From: Kitagawia praeruptora
Taxonomy: Eukaryota > Streptophyta > Magnoliopsida > Apiales > Apiaceae
Direction of reading: 5' to 3'
DNA: 64,000 bases
NCBI GenBank assembly: GCA_037693485.1
Contig: CM075352.1
Location: forward strand, 22,812,001-22,876,000
The stretch's first letter is position 1. The number at the start of each line of letters is the position of its first letter. Shown piece after piece: positions 23,711 through 36,388 of the stretch. Both the position numbers and the translations under genes were made by a program. The notes under the pieces were generated by a model. It made no database searches. It was not told the DNA's origin and saw only the letters and a program-made list of their open reading frames with translations.

Positions 23711-23911
23711 GGAATAAGCAACAAAAGAAGGCAGACCCCTCGGACTCTAACACATCAAAAGATAAAGAACACTGCATATCTATCTACTGGATTACCATCA
23801 TCTTGATAATAAATGATAGTCACATAAAATATTCAGACAAAATACAAAAACTTATACAATTATAAAACATCGACTTACCGGAGCAAGCTGAAATCTTAAA
23901 GGTAGTCACTA

Positions 23912-24682
23912 TCTATACTATTATATTAATATCAAAGCCGAAACATTAACTTATCGGAGGAAGCTGAAATCTTAAAGGTAGTCACTATCTATACTATTAT
24001 ATTAATATTAAAGCCGAAACATTGAAAAGTTTTAAAAAAATTTATTTTCGGATTATAATTATAAATGCTATATACCTTTTAATTATAATGTTGATTTTAT
24101 AATGAGTTTAATTTTAATAAATAATATAATTTTATATTAAATGAGTTTGGTCGGTCGGTACGGTACCTGTTGATTTTACTTATTTACCCTTATTTAATTA
24201 TAGATAAAATCCATATTTGAAAAGGTATATAGTGTCTTTAATTATAATTAAAAGGATATTATATAGATTATTAATAATATATATAATTATATATTATAAT
24301 TATATATTACTAAAATATAATATGTTTTATTAAATAAATTTTATAACCTATCCAAAGAAACCCGTGATAATGTTGATTTTATAATGAGTTTAATTTTAAT
24401 AAATAATATAATTTTATATTAAATGAGTTTGGTCGGTCGGTACGGTACCTGTTGATTTTACTTATTTACCATTACTTAATTATAGATAAAATCCATATTT
24501 GAAAAGGTATATAGTGTCTTTAATTATAATTAAAAGGATATTATATAGATTATTAATAATATATATATAATTATATTTTTAATAATATATATTATAATTA
24601 TATATTATTAAAATATAAAATATTTTATTAAATAAATTTTATAACCTATCCAAAGAAACCCGTGCTTTGCACTATAAGCTAG
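23912..24682 (+). mobile_element. Non-autonomous Helitron-like element
   Basis: The 5' ends TCTATACTATTATATTAAT at 23912 and 23988 are typical Helitron starts and each follows an A; the inner one belongs to a roughly 76-bp duplication. The 3' end has a small GTGC-TTT-GCAC hairpin (about 24662-24672) and closes with CTAG directly before T, the usual Helitron terminus. The interior holds two roughly 285-bp direct copies (about 24090-24358 and 24370-24662) sharing GAGTTTGGTCGGTCGGTACG. No Rep/helicase is encoded. It lies only about 220 bp beyond the PDH E1 alpha stop codon. Confidence 0.65.
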
Positions 24683-24899
24683 TATCCTTAAATCCTCAAT
24701 GCCTGGAAAAATATCAGAGAAGTCCCAACCTAAAAAAATTAAATAATTATTGTGTCGTCAAAATCTAGCAGCCATTGTGTGACAGAACATTTCCTCGAGT
24801 ACATGGGCAGCAGGGTTGTAATTTACATCCCTTTTATTCGTGCATACATCTCTTATTCTCGTCATGGATGAAGGTAGCATAATTTCTCGATGTTTAGCC

Positions 24900-27800
24900 T
24901 TAAGGAAGAACAGCTTTAACTCCTTTCCTGTCTGCTCCACAGGCCTGCCACAGACAAGTAAATTGTTACAACTTGCAATAGACCCCTGATTGCGGGGAAC
25001 AGAGATGACAAACATGACACTTTAGAAGAGGGGGAGTGATGGACTAGAATTGTAGAACAATAGAATCGACAAAGTTATAGCCACTGACTATCAAGAAAGC
25101 ATGCCAGGATAATCTAAACCTTATTCGACAAAAATATAACAAAAATCGGTATGCAACATCAACGAAATATGGCAAAATACACTTGTTCTGTTGTTCATCA
25201 CCGAAGAACAAAAAAACCGAGTCCACAAAAGAAAAATATATATTTAAGCATTAAAAAAAATGTGCGAGAAAATATAGTTTTGTCATCTTTACTAAAAGGA
25301 ATGTTACATTCAGTTAACACATATATAGATGTCGAACTTAAATTTATATTACAGCATGTGTACGTTTATTTTCTTAACAAACAATCATCCAAAATCAGCG
25401 AAATAAAGGAATACAGTCTACCTCAACTCCATATCCTTTCACATAAACATTGGTGTAGAGATCGGATGGATCTGGCATTGGACTTTCCTGCAATACCAAC
25501 AGGCAGGATACATGAATCATGATTAATAACCAGTTCCTCACTTAAGCCAGCTTCTAAAAGTGTCAAACTAAGACTAGTCATGGCTATAGGAATCAATATT
25601 TGACATGATGCATACCTTGGCTTGAGCAATGGCATCATCCACCTCTTTTCTTTTTTCCTTCTCAATGTCCTGGACAAGAGAGATGAAAACAGTGGATTTT
25701 TTCAGCAACATAAAGACTAAAAGAAACCCTCAACTATCTTGATATAATGGAATGAAGTTAGAAGCCAAAGTGAACATGCAAATACCAAGCTGTAAATTTA
25801 AATTTCACATCCAACTTTTACCTTGAGCTCCTTTTCAGTGGCTATATCATGAGCTAATATTAGCTTTCTTACTCTTTCAATTGGATCACGCTCCTGCAGG
25901 TTAACGAGTATTAATAAAAAAACATCATATAGACTCGACAAGTACACTTCCAAATCATTCCAACTAAACCATCCTCAGTAGTGTCAATGTGTCATTGTTT
26001 CTCAGCACTGACTCAAAAAAGTATGGAAGATTACATTTCCCATTAGTGACTGCATGTTAATGGTGTATTACTTTACCTTTTATTATTCAGAACCAAAGAC
26101 TGATATCTGAAACATTTTAAAGGGCTTTTTTTTTTCCAAGATAACGAATATTAAACTCCCCATACACATTTCTCCCTAAAAAAAATTATGTAAATACGAA
26201 TTTTTTTCCGAAATAAGTAACTTATAAGTTGAAACTTAAAATTGCCAAACGGGCACTTTATTTGATGATAATAGCATCATAGTAGTTTGATAGTATCAGA
26301 CAGACAACCTAAGTATATCAACAAACAGTATCAGTGTAAAACATTAGATAAAATATTATCAAACCTGTCTGACACCAGATACTTCATCACGTGTCCGATA
26401 TGTGCTCCCGGGATCAGACATTGAGTGACCATGGTATCTATAGGTGTCCATTTCAAGAATCTGGTACAAGGGAGAAGGAAAAAATATTAATAGATCATGA
26501 CATACGGGAAAATTGTAGCAATACATGATTCTGACTATACTCCTATATTTGCTATTGTTCCGGTAACTATCCGTCGCATGCATAAAGTTACAGGCTCAAT
26601 TGCTCAGGTTTAGATTATCAAATACCACTTCCTATCATCATAGCCTCCATTTTTAAAAAAGAAAAAATTATTGTGTAAATGTAATGTGGCTGTTTCGAAG
26701 TCCATTTTGAAGAAAAGACCAAAAACATTATATGCGTGTGTCAGTACTATATATACAGTTCTCGCATCACAGTTCACAGGCTCATCTATAAATCAAGTAA
26801 TTACATACGAAATATCTAGAATTTTGTAAAAATGCTGGGATATAAGACAAAAATTCATGTCGGGCAGAGCCTAGACGGGATAAAAGTTGAGCCACGCCAC
26901 TCTAGCAGAATTACATTGTGGTAATGGTTAGACTACAGTCTCTGTAACTATAATTAGTTTTTTGCACAAATTGTACAATCTTTGAGTTTCTCATCAAATA
27001 AAATCCATTAATAACAGAACAACCAATCATGATGATTTGAACTCAACAAAATATGGCATTTCGCATCAGAAAACTGAGTTGGGGCTGCAGAATATCCATT
27101 TTTATACGAAGTAATGGTCTTTTAGAGAGGAAAGAATTGGAAAATTCACGGAAAATGTGCTACATTTACTTACAAGTGGTCCATTCTTGAGTGCATACTC
27201 TTTGGCAAACATGCAAGCTTGTTTCACAGCTAGGGCATCCATACCATCAACCTGCTCAATGGTAAGAACTTAGTAACCACACATCAAAACGGCACAAGAT
27301 AAAACTAACTATGACAAGATTGCAATATGCATGAGAATCTTCTGGATAGTCTAAAGATGCAGGACATGTATTACAAACTGCAAAACTTCAAACAACTTTA
27401 GATGACGATAAAAGGATATGCTAGGACATATTAACCACAGAACACATACATCGAAATCATTTCATACGAACATAGTAAAATCCTTATATGACATACGACA
27501 TTACTAAGCTAAGTCCCATACCAAATAAGGAATGAGGAAACAAATCCCACACAATGACAGAGGCTATAGCTATTAGAAAGAAAAAAAACTCACACACACA
27601 CACAGGCTATAGCTATTAGAAAGACTCCTCGATACTATAACTAATGAAAGAGCACCTTTAAACCGGGAACATAGTCCCCTCTCTTATAATAAGATGGACT
27701 CTTTGCCGCCCTCCATTCTGCCGTACCCATACCATCTGCAACAACAATATTGACAACCTTTCATTATCCAAATTCATACACCAATCAACAATGAAAATCA

Positions 27801-28709
27801 TATATCAAACACCTACAATGATTATTCTCGCAAACGAAAATCGCAGGCAAATCCCATAGAGCAGCCATATTTAGTGCCTCAAACAACTGTCCCTGATTGG
27901 CAGCGCCATCGCCATACAAAGCAAAACTCACATGATCCTCCTTATTATACTTTTGCGCAAACGCCAATCCAACTCCCAAAGGCACCTGAGCTCCCACAAT
28001 TCCATGTCCACCGTAAAATCCACTATCCGGTTTATAAAAATGCATCGAACCACCTAGATATCAGAGTGCAGACACAACCACGTTGGTGTGTGAGTATTTA
28101 AATTCCCACAATTCAGCATTACAAACCAAAAAGAAAAAAATAACATTGATCCACCTAAGTATATCACGTTCGTGCATGAGTATTCAAATTTCGATAAATA
28201 AACATTACAAACCAAAATTCAAAAAAAAAAAATAACAACAGTGGTGCACCTTTTCCATAAGAACAACCATCTTTCCGTCCCATCAACTCTGCGAAAGTCC
28301 CTAACAAAGTCCCACCGCGACAATAATAAATACAATGATCACGATAGGCAGTAATAATACAATCCTTTCGCGTAATCCCCGCTTCCATCCCGATCGCAAC
28401 AGCTTCTTGGCCATCATAGAGATGACAAAACCCTCGTATCAGCTTAGACTTGTAAAGAGAGTCAGCAGCAATCTCCATCCGACGCATGGTAGCCATGTCA
28501 GTGAAAAATGTCATAAGTTCTTTAGCCGATGTTTCGACAGAGCGAGACGGGGGCTCACAGTTGTGGCTAGTGAATGGGATGCTCGTTTCGACTGTGATCG
28601 GTGAATCGTCGATAGATGAGAATGAGTGGCGCAGAGATAGGTTTGATGCGGCCAAGGTTGGTGAGGCTAGAGGTCTTATGACATGAGAGCTTCCACGCAG
28701 TAACGCCAT
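24900..28709 (-). CDS. PDH-E1 ALPHA: Pyruvate dehydrogenase E1 component subunit alpha, mitochondrial
   Basis: Nine exons join in frame: 28709-28250, 28053-27817, 27735-27656, 27251-27174, 26460-26365, 25893-25822, 25669-25616, 25487-25422 and 24944-24900, giving 395 residues, the normal plant length. With the beta subunit it forms the thiamine-diphosphate-dependent E1 heterotetramer that decarboxylates pyruvate to feed acetyl-CoA to the TCA cycle. The N-terminus is rich in Ser, Arg, Leu and Ala like a mitochondrial presequence. The TPP motif runs from GDG (201-203) to ENN (229-231). The regulatory loop YHGHSMSDPGS (294-304) carries the serines S298 and S304 that correspond to kinase target sites in animal E1. 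The last exon has only 15 codons including the stop (ACGADRKGVKAVLP). All introns are GT-AG. Confidence 0.97.
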
Positions 28710-29335
28710 TTTCTGTTGATAATTTGCGCGTAGGTAGATGAGTATACCAGAAGAACCAGAAGCAAGGGCCAGTTAAACCTAAATTATTGTTCTACCAAAA
28801 AACGGATCATCTCCCAAAATATCATTTTGTAAGATCGAGTTTATTTTCTGATTAAATATTTTATTTTCATGCTATGATTATTTAATTGAGCTCGAATTAT
28901 ATTTATTTAATTTAACTGAGTTGAAATTTTAATTATACTAGCTTCAATTCCCATGCAAGGCACGGGATTGCTCTATTTTATAATTGGTATTGCAGTTTTT
29001 CTCGTTACGATTTGATATTAATATTAGCAATTGATCGATATTGTGACGATTAAAATTCTTTAGTTTGTCGCGTTCTTATATAATTAATTGAAATGTAACG
29101 AAAGTGTTATAATTAAGTAGATATCATTAAATAAACATATTAAATATGAATTTTAAATGATGTGTATTAATGATTGCAGAGGGTGAAATTAGTAATTTAA
29201 GATGGATTAATTGATGTGTATTAATGATTGCAGAGGGTGAAAATAGTAATTTAAGATAGATTAAAATGGTACATGTTGTGGTATATTATATATATAAGAG
29301 ATTTATTTTAATTTTATAATTGTTTTTATTTATAA
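28710..29335. other. Upstream region of PDH E1 alpha, with a Helitron-3'-end-like site
   Basis: The first roughly 100 bp probably hold the 5' leader and promoter of PDH E1 alpha. At about 28937-28967 the sequence reads A|CTAGCTTC, then CCCATGCAAGGCACGGG. On the minus strand this is a hairpin followed by CTAG, as at a Helitron 3' end. No matching 5' end was found. A 30-bp word with TTAATGATTGCAGAGGGTGA occurs twice (about 29167 and 29221). Confidence 0.4.
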
Positions 29336-29657
29336 GAGCATCTCCAATGGTATTAGTTAAATCAGATAAAATATCGATTATGTAAAATTTATCGAATCTG
29401 TAAGAAGTTGTGCTCCAATGGTATATTGGCTATAATGTTGTATATATTGTAAATATAATATGTTATTATTATGTAAAATCTTCCTTACAGATCTCTAGAG
29501 GTTGGCCAAATATAGCCAACGAAAAGTGATTATCTAAATTTTTTTCGTAACGATAATGTTCCATTGGAGTGATATTTTTTTTACCTAATTTCTATAAAAT
29601 TTATTTATGGTAATATATTTGTGATGTAGCTAAGGGATCTTCTCCATTGGAGATCTC
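29336..29657. mobile_element. Tourist-like (PIF/Harbinger) MITE, 322 bp
   Basis: Inverted ends GAGCATCTCCAATGG and CCATTGGAGATCTC are flanked by TAA on both sides (29333-29335 and 29658-29660), the 3-bp target of PIF/Harbinger elements. The word GATTATGTAAAAT in the left arm is shared with the copy at 60925, showing one family. Confidence 0.85.
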
Positions 29658-29699
29658 TAATATACGATATAATCTAGTAATATATACAAAGGGCTTAAT

Positions 29700-29905
29700 G
29701 ATCCTATAGTTAACTATAGAAAAATTTTCTACAGTTAACCACTCAAATAAAGACAATTCACGTAGTTTCCTAAATAAAAAGACACATCATTAATGCCTAT
29801 GCGGGGGTCCTTATAAATAAAAGGTAACAATTACATTATTTTAAAGGTTAATTATAGAAGAATTTTCTACAGCTAACTGTAGAAACATTTTTCTCATATA
29901 CAAAA
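29700..29905. repeat. MITE-like repeat, inverted copy of 958-1135
   Basis: Tracts of the type ATAGAAAAATTTTCTACAGT flank a core with AGACACATCATTAATGCC and a GGTCCTTATAAATAAAAGG segment. The same parts occur in reverse order and complement at 958-1135. No coding sequence. Confidence 0.6.
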
Positions 29906-30148
29906 TTGTTTCAAAAAATGAGATGATTGATTAGTATCCATACATCTATGTAATTTTCGGAATAAATGAAAAGCGAACCTAGAAATATGAACAAGTCGAT
30001 AGATCCTTTAATACTTTTGAATTTTAAGTAAAGTTGTAAGTCTATGGCTTAATAGCTTAAGTGGTAAGAGTTTATCTGTGTTGTTCTAATGTTCGATTCT
30101 GACTCACCTCGAGAATTTTTTTAGAACAGATATTATTGTAAAGTTATA

Positions 30149-30410
30149 CTCCCTCCGTCCCAATTTACATGTCCCTTTTCTAAAAAGCACACATATTAAG
30201 ATAAAGTTAGTTGATTAAATTTTTCCAACTAATACCCTTATTTAATACATTGGAAAGTGAGAATAGAGTTAAGTTTTAAAAAGTCAAATTTTTTATACAA
30301 TAAATGTAGGGATAGTTTTGTAAAATTACACTTAAATTTGCATTGAAAGGGACATGTAATTTGAGACAAATTTGTTTTAGAAAAGGACATGTATTTTGGG
30401 ACGGAGGGAG
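30149..30410. mobile_element. Stowaway MITE (262 bp)
   Basis: Ends CTCCCTCCGTCCCAA and TTGGGACGGAGGGAG are perfect inverted repeats with TA on both sides (30147-30148 and 30411-30412). The longer arms also pair (ACATGTCCCTTTTCTAAAA and its complement), so this is a well preserved copy. Confidence 0.94.
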
Positions 30411-30412
30411 TA

Positions 30413-31677
30413 AATCTAAATATTAAAAAAAATTATAAATGTGAATTAAGTTTTTTTAAAATAATATTTAAGAAATTATTTCTTTGTAGAAATCATAATA
30501 TCTGAATGCAGGTCAAAATTGCCAAATGCAGTTTGGTCAAATTACAATAATATCCTTAACTTATTTTTCTGTGCAGTAGCATTTAAGATGTTATTTATAG
30601 AATTAAGTGCTACTACTTTTCTAAATGCAATTCATGCATTTATTGATACCTTTTACGAGACTTAGTAATGTTACGTTAGTCAATCTTATTAAAATTTATT
30701 AGTTTTTTTAATATTTAAAATTATATTAATTTTTTTAAATTTATATATTATTAATTTACATATCAAATTTTTATTAAAAAATTATTATATATATATATAT
30801 ATTGTATATATATATATATATTGTTTATATATATATATATATATTATTTTACAAGCTCGATTTAATATATGTACTCTATCTTGATTTCCTAAAATTTAAT
30901 TACATATAATTTGTAGTACTACACAATTATTCTTTTAATAATTATTTGTAGTAATAATTCCCGTCTAATTTGTAGTAATACACAATTATTCATTTAATAA
31001 TTTAACTACGTATAACATTATTTAATAATGATTTTCTATGTTTTGAGAGAAGCATCTCAATTTTATCATTACTCTTTAAAATTAAGAAACAATAATTGAT
31101 ACGTACATAAATATGCCATGGTAATATAGAATATTTTAATTCGTAATATTGTTATGAATATAAGGGACCCATTTTCGTTCTACATTATTATAGCAAATCT
31201 ACATGTGTCAACCATTTTAGATACTAATTTTGTACATCTAAGCATTTTTCGTGTAATATTATTTATTTTAATATTTATTAATTATTTCTATCGTCTATTT
31301 AATATAGAGAATATTTTTATTATTAAAATTACTATAATTAATATGTCAACATAAATCAATACTCGTTATCATGATAAATTAATATTTTCAATACATATTT
31401 TTGATCCAACATAAGGACGACGATATAAATTTAAATTCGATTAATTAATAGCCTCTATAAATTAATAAAATTGACATGTCCTAATAATATTAATTTATAT
31501 AAATTTTAATGTAAAATATCAAAATTGCATACTAATGAAGTAAAACAATTTTTTATATTATTGTATTAATTTATGATATTAAATATTTAAAACTAAAAAT
31601 TTGTTAAGTATATGACATAAAATTATTTAAGATAAACTTAAAACTATTTAAAACTAAATATTTAAATTATGATTATG
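30413..31677. other. AT-rich intergenic DNA
   Basis: No gene is seen. An AT microsatellite in three blocks lies at about 30785-30842. A short repeated word (TTTGTAGTAATACACAATTATTC type) occurs near 30910 and 30967. Confidence 0.5.
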
Positions 31678-31729
31678 TACAATTTTGATATTTTTTTTTT
31701 TTTTTGAATAAAGGATATTTCATTAAAAT

Positions 31730-32304
31730 TAGACCTGGCAATTTGGTACACGACACGTGAACACGACACGAAACGACACGAAAAAATACGGATATGGGTT
31801 TTGATTTTTAGTACACGAAACACGAAAGTACACGAACACGAAATTACACGATAGATTTAGTGTCGGATATGGGTTTTCATTTTGGGTACACGAAAGTACA
31901 CGAAAGTACACGAAATAAAGATGTTAATAATTTACTACTTATAGATTTTATGTATATATTAATATTTTTTTATAAGGATATATATTTTACACAAAAATAT
32001 ACATATTTACAAGTTTTTATAGAGTTGTATTTATATTTATATATGGAAAAGTAAAATATTTAATGTATATTTCATATGAATATAATATTTACTAATAAAT
32101 TTTAACTAAATTTTATTTTTATTTTTATATAATATATACACGAAACACGACACGAAAGTACATGAATTCATTTCGGGTGGATACGGGTTTCATATTCAAG
32201 TACACGAATCCTGTTTCGGGTGGATACGGGTTTCACCTTCAAGTACACGAAACACGAAAGTACACGACACGAAAGTACACGACACGATCCGATTGCCCGC
32301 TCTA
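31730..32304. mobile_element. hAT-type MITE (575 bp) inserted in the LINE tail
   Basis: Inverted ends TAGACCTGGCAATTTGG and CCGATTGCCCGCTCTA match at most positions (TAGA.C.GGCAAT..GG), a hAT-like terminus. A perfect 8-bp duplication ATTAAAAT flanks it (31722-31729 and 32305-32312), the hallmark target size of hAT elements. Both subterminal regions are packed with ACACGAA, ACACGACACGA and GAAAGTACACGA words. In LINE copy 1 the corresponding site is uninterrupted. No transposase is encoded. Confidence 0.9.
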
Positions 32305-32311
32305 ATTAAAA

Positions 32312-35300
32312 TCAAGCATCCGACACAAGTGTCTCCAACACAGGAAGCGGAGGAGACGAGTAACCAATGAAGCTATTAAGCGTGCAAGGGAGCCTGGCCA
32401 ACAAGTGCGCTACCCTATTTGCTTGCTTCTTGACAAAACACAATGACACATTTAATCTACTACTTAACAAAGTTCTGCAGTAATCAATCAGTACTCCTAC
32501 TTCGAGAAGATTTTGGCGTTCTCCTTTTATTGCTTGAACACTCAAGAGAGAGTCGCTCTCGATACAGAATCTCTGACCACTGTAATCGGCTGTCCACTTT
32601 AGAGCCTCCGCAACACCAACCATCTCAGCTTCAAGGACTTCTACTCTTCCTGCAAATCTCAGCGTACGACCATGTATAAAACTGCCTCTATGGTCTCTAA
32701 TCACCATTCCAATCGAGAAGAAATCTGCACCGTCAAAGACTGAGGCATCAACGTTTAGTTTCCATAGGCCTTCTGCAGGAGCATTCCATTTGTTAACATG
32801 TTGCACCTTGTCCTCTTGTAGATGAAGTGAATTTTGCGATTTTTTTCGATGAGCCAACCTCCAGTCTGAGACCTGTTTACTGCTCCAATCCATTGCTATT
32901 TTCGGAGTCATCCCCTTGCCTTCCCACACCATTTTGTTCCTAGCCCACCATACTCCCCACACTACAGTAGCAATTTTAATCAGTCTGTCGTTAGGTTCAG
33001 TACTCATTTTACCCAGAAACCAATCCGACGTGCCTTCTACTTCTGTCGTGTCAAGAACTACACCAATGTATTGCCAGCAAGCCTTGGCAAACTCACAGTC
33101 CCAAAACAAATGAAGTAGGTGTTCTACATTGCCTGTGCACATCGTACAGTTGTTAGGCACATTCACTCCTTTTCCCCTTAGTCGATCCCGAACTGGCACT
33201 GTATTACGACAAATTCTCCAAAGAAGCACCTTGATTTTATGGGGGATGCACAGTCTCCATAGTCTTCCCCACCCACTAGCTGTCAAAACCTCATCATTAA
33301 CCGAATGCATCGATTGCCAAAAGTGATAGCCCGACCTCACTGTGTACTGTCCATCATTAGAATGGACCCAGGCTAACCTGTCTCTTGTACCATTTTGAGG
33401 AATCTGGGTTGCCAGAATGGCCTCAGCATCTCTGTTATTAAACGTATTTCTGATTTTTACTTCGTCCCAGGTTCTACTTTCTCCCAGAAAATAATCTCTG
33501 ACTTTTTCTGTTCTCACATTAGGATTGTCGACTTCACGATCGACACAGTAATTTGCTTTCCCTCGCAACCACCTATCAGTAAACATTTTTATAGAACTTC
33601 CATCGCCTAGAACCCATCTTAGTCCCTCCTTCATGTTTTCTTTTGCCTCCCAAATACCTGACCATGTGAAGCTTGAGCCTCCTGTTCTACCAGCTTGTAC
33701 CAAACTGCAATTAGGATAATATTTTGCTTTCAGCAATCTCGATACAAGGGCATTAGGATTTTTAAGGAGGTTCCAACATTGCTTCCCCAGAAGAGCTAAG
33801 TTGAAGCCATGTAAATCACGAAAACCTAAACCCCCTTGCTTCTTTGCCATGCTCATACGCGACCAAGAAAGCCACTTTATACCCTTGCTATTTGCAGAAC
33901 TAGAACCCCACCAGAAAGAGTTCATCATTCTCTCAAGTTCTTGACAGAGAGTTCTCGGTAATAAGAAACACGACATTGTATATGTTGGAATGGTTTGAGC
34001 TACATTACGTAATAGCACAGCTTTCCCTGCTCTCGACAACAACTTCGTGTTCCAATTACTTATCTTCGCCCAGATTTTGTCCTTCAGATAGCTAAAGACT
34101 GTCTTTTTTGATTTACCAATGAGCGATGGTAACCCCAGATATTTGCTATTACCAATATCAGTCTGGACTTGGAGGATATTTTTAATTTCAGCTTGTTTGT
34201 CAGTTCGAACATTCGAACTAAAAAAGATTGCGGATTTTTGATAATTCACCGCTTGCCCAGAAAAAGACTCATATCGATTAAGAACCTCCTTAATTGCATT
34301 AGCCTCCTCCGTATTTGCTTTGAAAAACAGAAAGCTATCATCTACAAAGAGCAAATGAGTGATAGCTGGAGCCTGCGGACATATACGACACCCAGAAATA
34401 GAGGATCTACTAGCTGCATCTTTTAGGGATAGAGATAGCCCCTCAACACACAAAAGAAACAGATAAGGGGACAATGGGTCACCCTGTCTGAGTCCACGTT
34501 TAGGAATGATTGGACCAATCTCAGAACCCTGAAAACAAATCGAATATGAAACCGAAGTCACACATAGCATCATCCATTGAATCCATTTGTTCGAAAACCC
34601 CATGGCAACCATACGATTTTTTAAGTAACCCCAACTGACCCGGTCGTATGCTTTGCTTATATCCAGTTTGAGTGCAACATCTCCATTTTCTCCACTGGTC
34701 TTCCTTTTCATGTAATGGATCAATTCGAAAGCAACCAACACATTATCCGTAATGTTACGACCCGGGACAAAAGCACTTTGTTCCTCAGATATTAGGACTG
34801 GAAGGATTTTTTGTAGTCGGTTAGCAAGAACTTTTGCGACAATTTTATATAGGACATTACATAATGCAATGGGCCTCAGGTCTTTAGCTTCCTCCACCTT
34901 CTCTTTCTTTGGAATTAGCACTAGATTTGTGTCGTTCACATTGGCTGAGAACTTACCAACATCGAGCCAATTTTTGCAGCAATTAAACACTTCTTTGCCT
35001 ATTAGCTTCCAGAAATGCTGGAAAAAAGCAGGGTTTAGTCCATCCGGCCCACTAGCCTTGTCTGGATGCATACTTTTGATAGCATTCGTGAACTCCTCAA
35101 AAGAGATTTCTTCTGTAAGCTTCCTGTTCTAGGCTTCTGTTACTTGAGCTATATTTGATTCCACAGGATAGTTTGCCACCTGCTCCGAGGCTGCAAAAAC
35201 ATTTGTATAGTACTCTTTAAGAATAGCACACAGATCCTCATGATTTGATAGAACACGCCCGTCATCAGATTTTAACGAGGATATGTGGTTCTTCTTTTTT

Positions 35301-36388
35301 CGACTAGAAGCTGTTGCATGAAAGAAACGTGAATTTGAATCACCCTCCTCTAGCCACAATACCTTAGCTCTTTGTTTCCAATAAGCCTCTTCCTGGAACA
35401 ACAAATCCTCCAACTTTGTCTTCTCAGCAAAATAAAGTCGTATTCCATCTGCATCTTCTCTATCCTTCAACGCATCAACCACACTTTTTTGCCTTAAGAC
35501 TTTTTCTCGAAACTTATGGAAAAAGACTTTCCCCCACTTGGCCATGAATGACGAGACCGAGATAAGTTTAGGAAGCAGGTGAATTGGAGGGAGAGATTGC
35601 CAACAGCTCGACACATCAGAGCTAAATTGTTCCTCTTTCAGCCAAATGTTTTCAAATTTAAAGCGAAACTGCTTTTTGGTGACCATGGTGTTGAAAAGAT
35701 TTAGCTTAATAGGCTCATGATCAGAGACGACTGCATGAAACACCGAAAGAGTACATAGAGGAAACATCCTCCACCAATCATTAGAAGCAAAAGCTCGGTC
35801 AAGTCTCTCTCGAACCCAGTTTTCAGTCCCCTTACTCTTCTCCCAAGTATATAGACCTCCAGTCAAATCAATCTCATTCAACCCACAGTCAACTATTGCC
35901 TCCTTGAAGCCATCAAGTAAATGTTGAGGGTGTAAGTGTTTGCCTTTCTTGTCCTTACCATACAAGAGATCATTGAAATCTCCCAATACACACCAGGGAA
36001 GTTGAGATTTAGATGCTAGCAATCGAAGAAAATCCCATGCTTGTCTGCGTCTTTCTCTTTCCGGAAAGCCATAATAACACGTAAGTCTCCACTTGCTTAA
36101 ATTTGTCTCTGAGATATTAACGTCAATATGGTTCTGAGACGATTCTACAACCTCACAAATCATCGTATGTTTCCATAGAATAGCAAGCCCACCTGCTCTA
36201 CCTTGCTTGTCTACAGCAAAAAAATTAGGAAAACCAAACCTCGAAGATAGTTCTTCGATCTTATTACTACAAGATAAAGTTTCAGATAAAAACAGGAAAT
36301 CTGGCTTGTGAGTTTTCAACAACTCACCTAAAACACGAACTGCCCGGTGGTTGCCAAGGCCACGACAGTTCCAACTAACAAGATTCAT
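32312..36388 (-). pseudogene. LINE copy 2 ORF2: endonuclease-RT-RNase H, one in-frame stop
   Basis: The ATG at 36388 overlaps the ORF1 stop (ATGA). Residues 1-419 (36388-35132) form the APE-type endonuclease with SWNCRGLG, the glutamate of SETL, GDFND and the terminal SDH. A TAG at 35131-35129 interrupts the frame, which then continues unchanged to 32312. The second part holds the reverse transcriptase (LIPKK, LRPIAL, KLDISKAYDRV, RQGDPLSP and an FVDD active-site box), a CX2C zinc-binding segment (CTMCTG...HLLHLFWDC) and an RNase H domain (NVDAS, EAEM, ESDS, NRVAH). It would nick target DNA and copy the element RNA. The single nonsense codon makes this copy defective unless the stop is read through. 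Confidence 0.93.

Noticed and set aside
24758..25015. 85-codon minus-strand frame as a separate gene or the last PDH exon
   Set aside because: The true last exon is 24944-24900 in a different frame, reading ACGADRKGVKAVLP and matching the conserved E1 alpha C-terminus.
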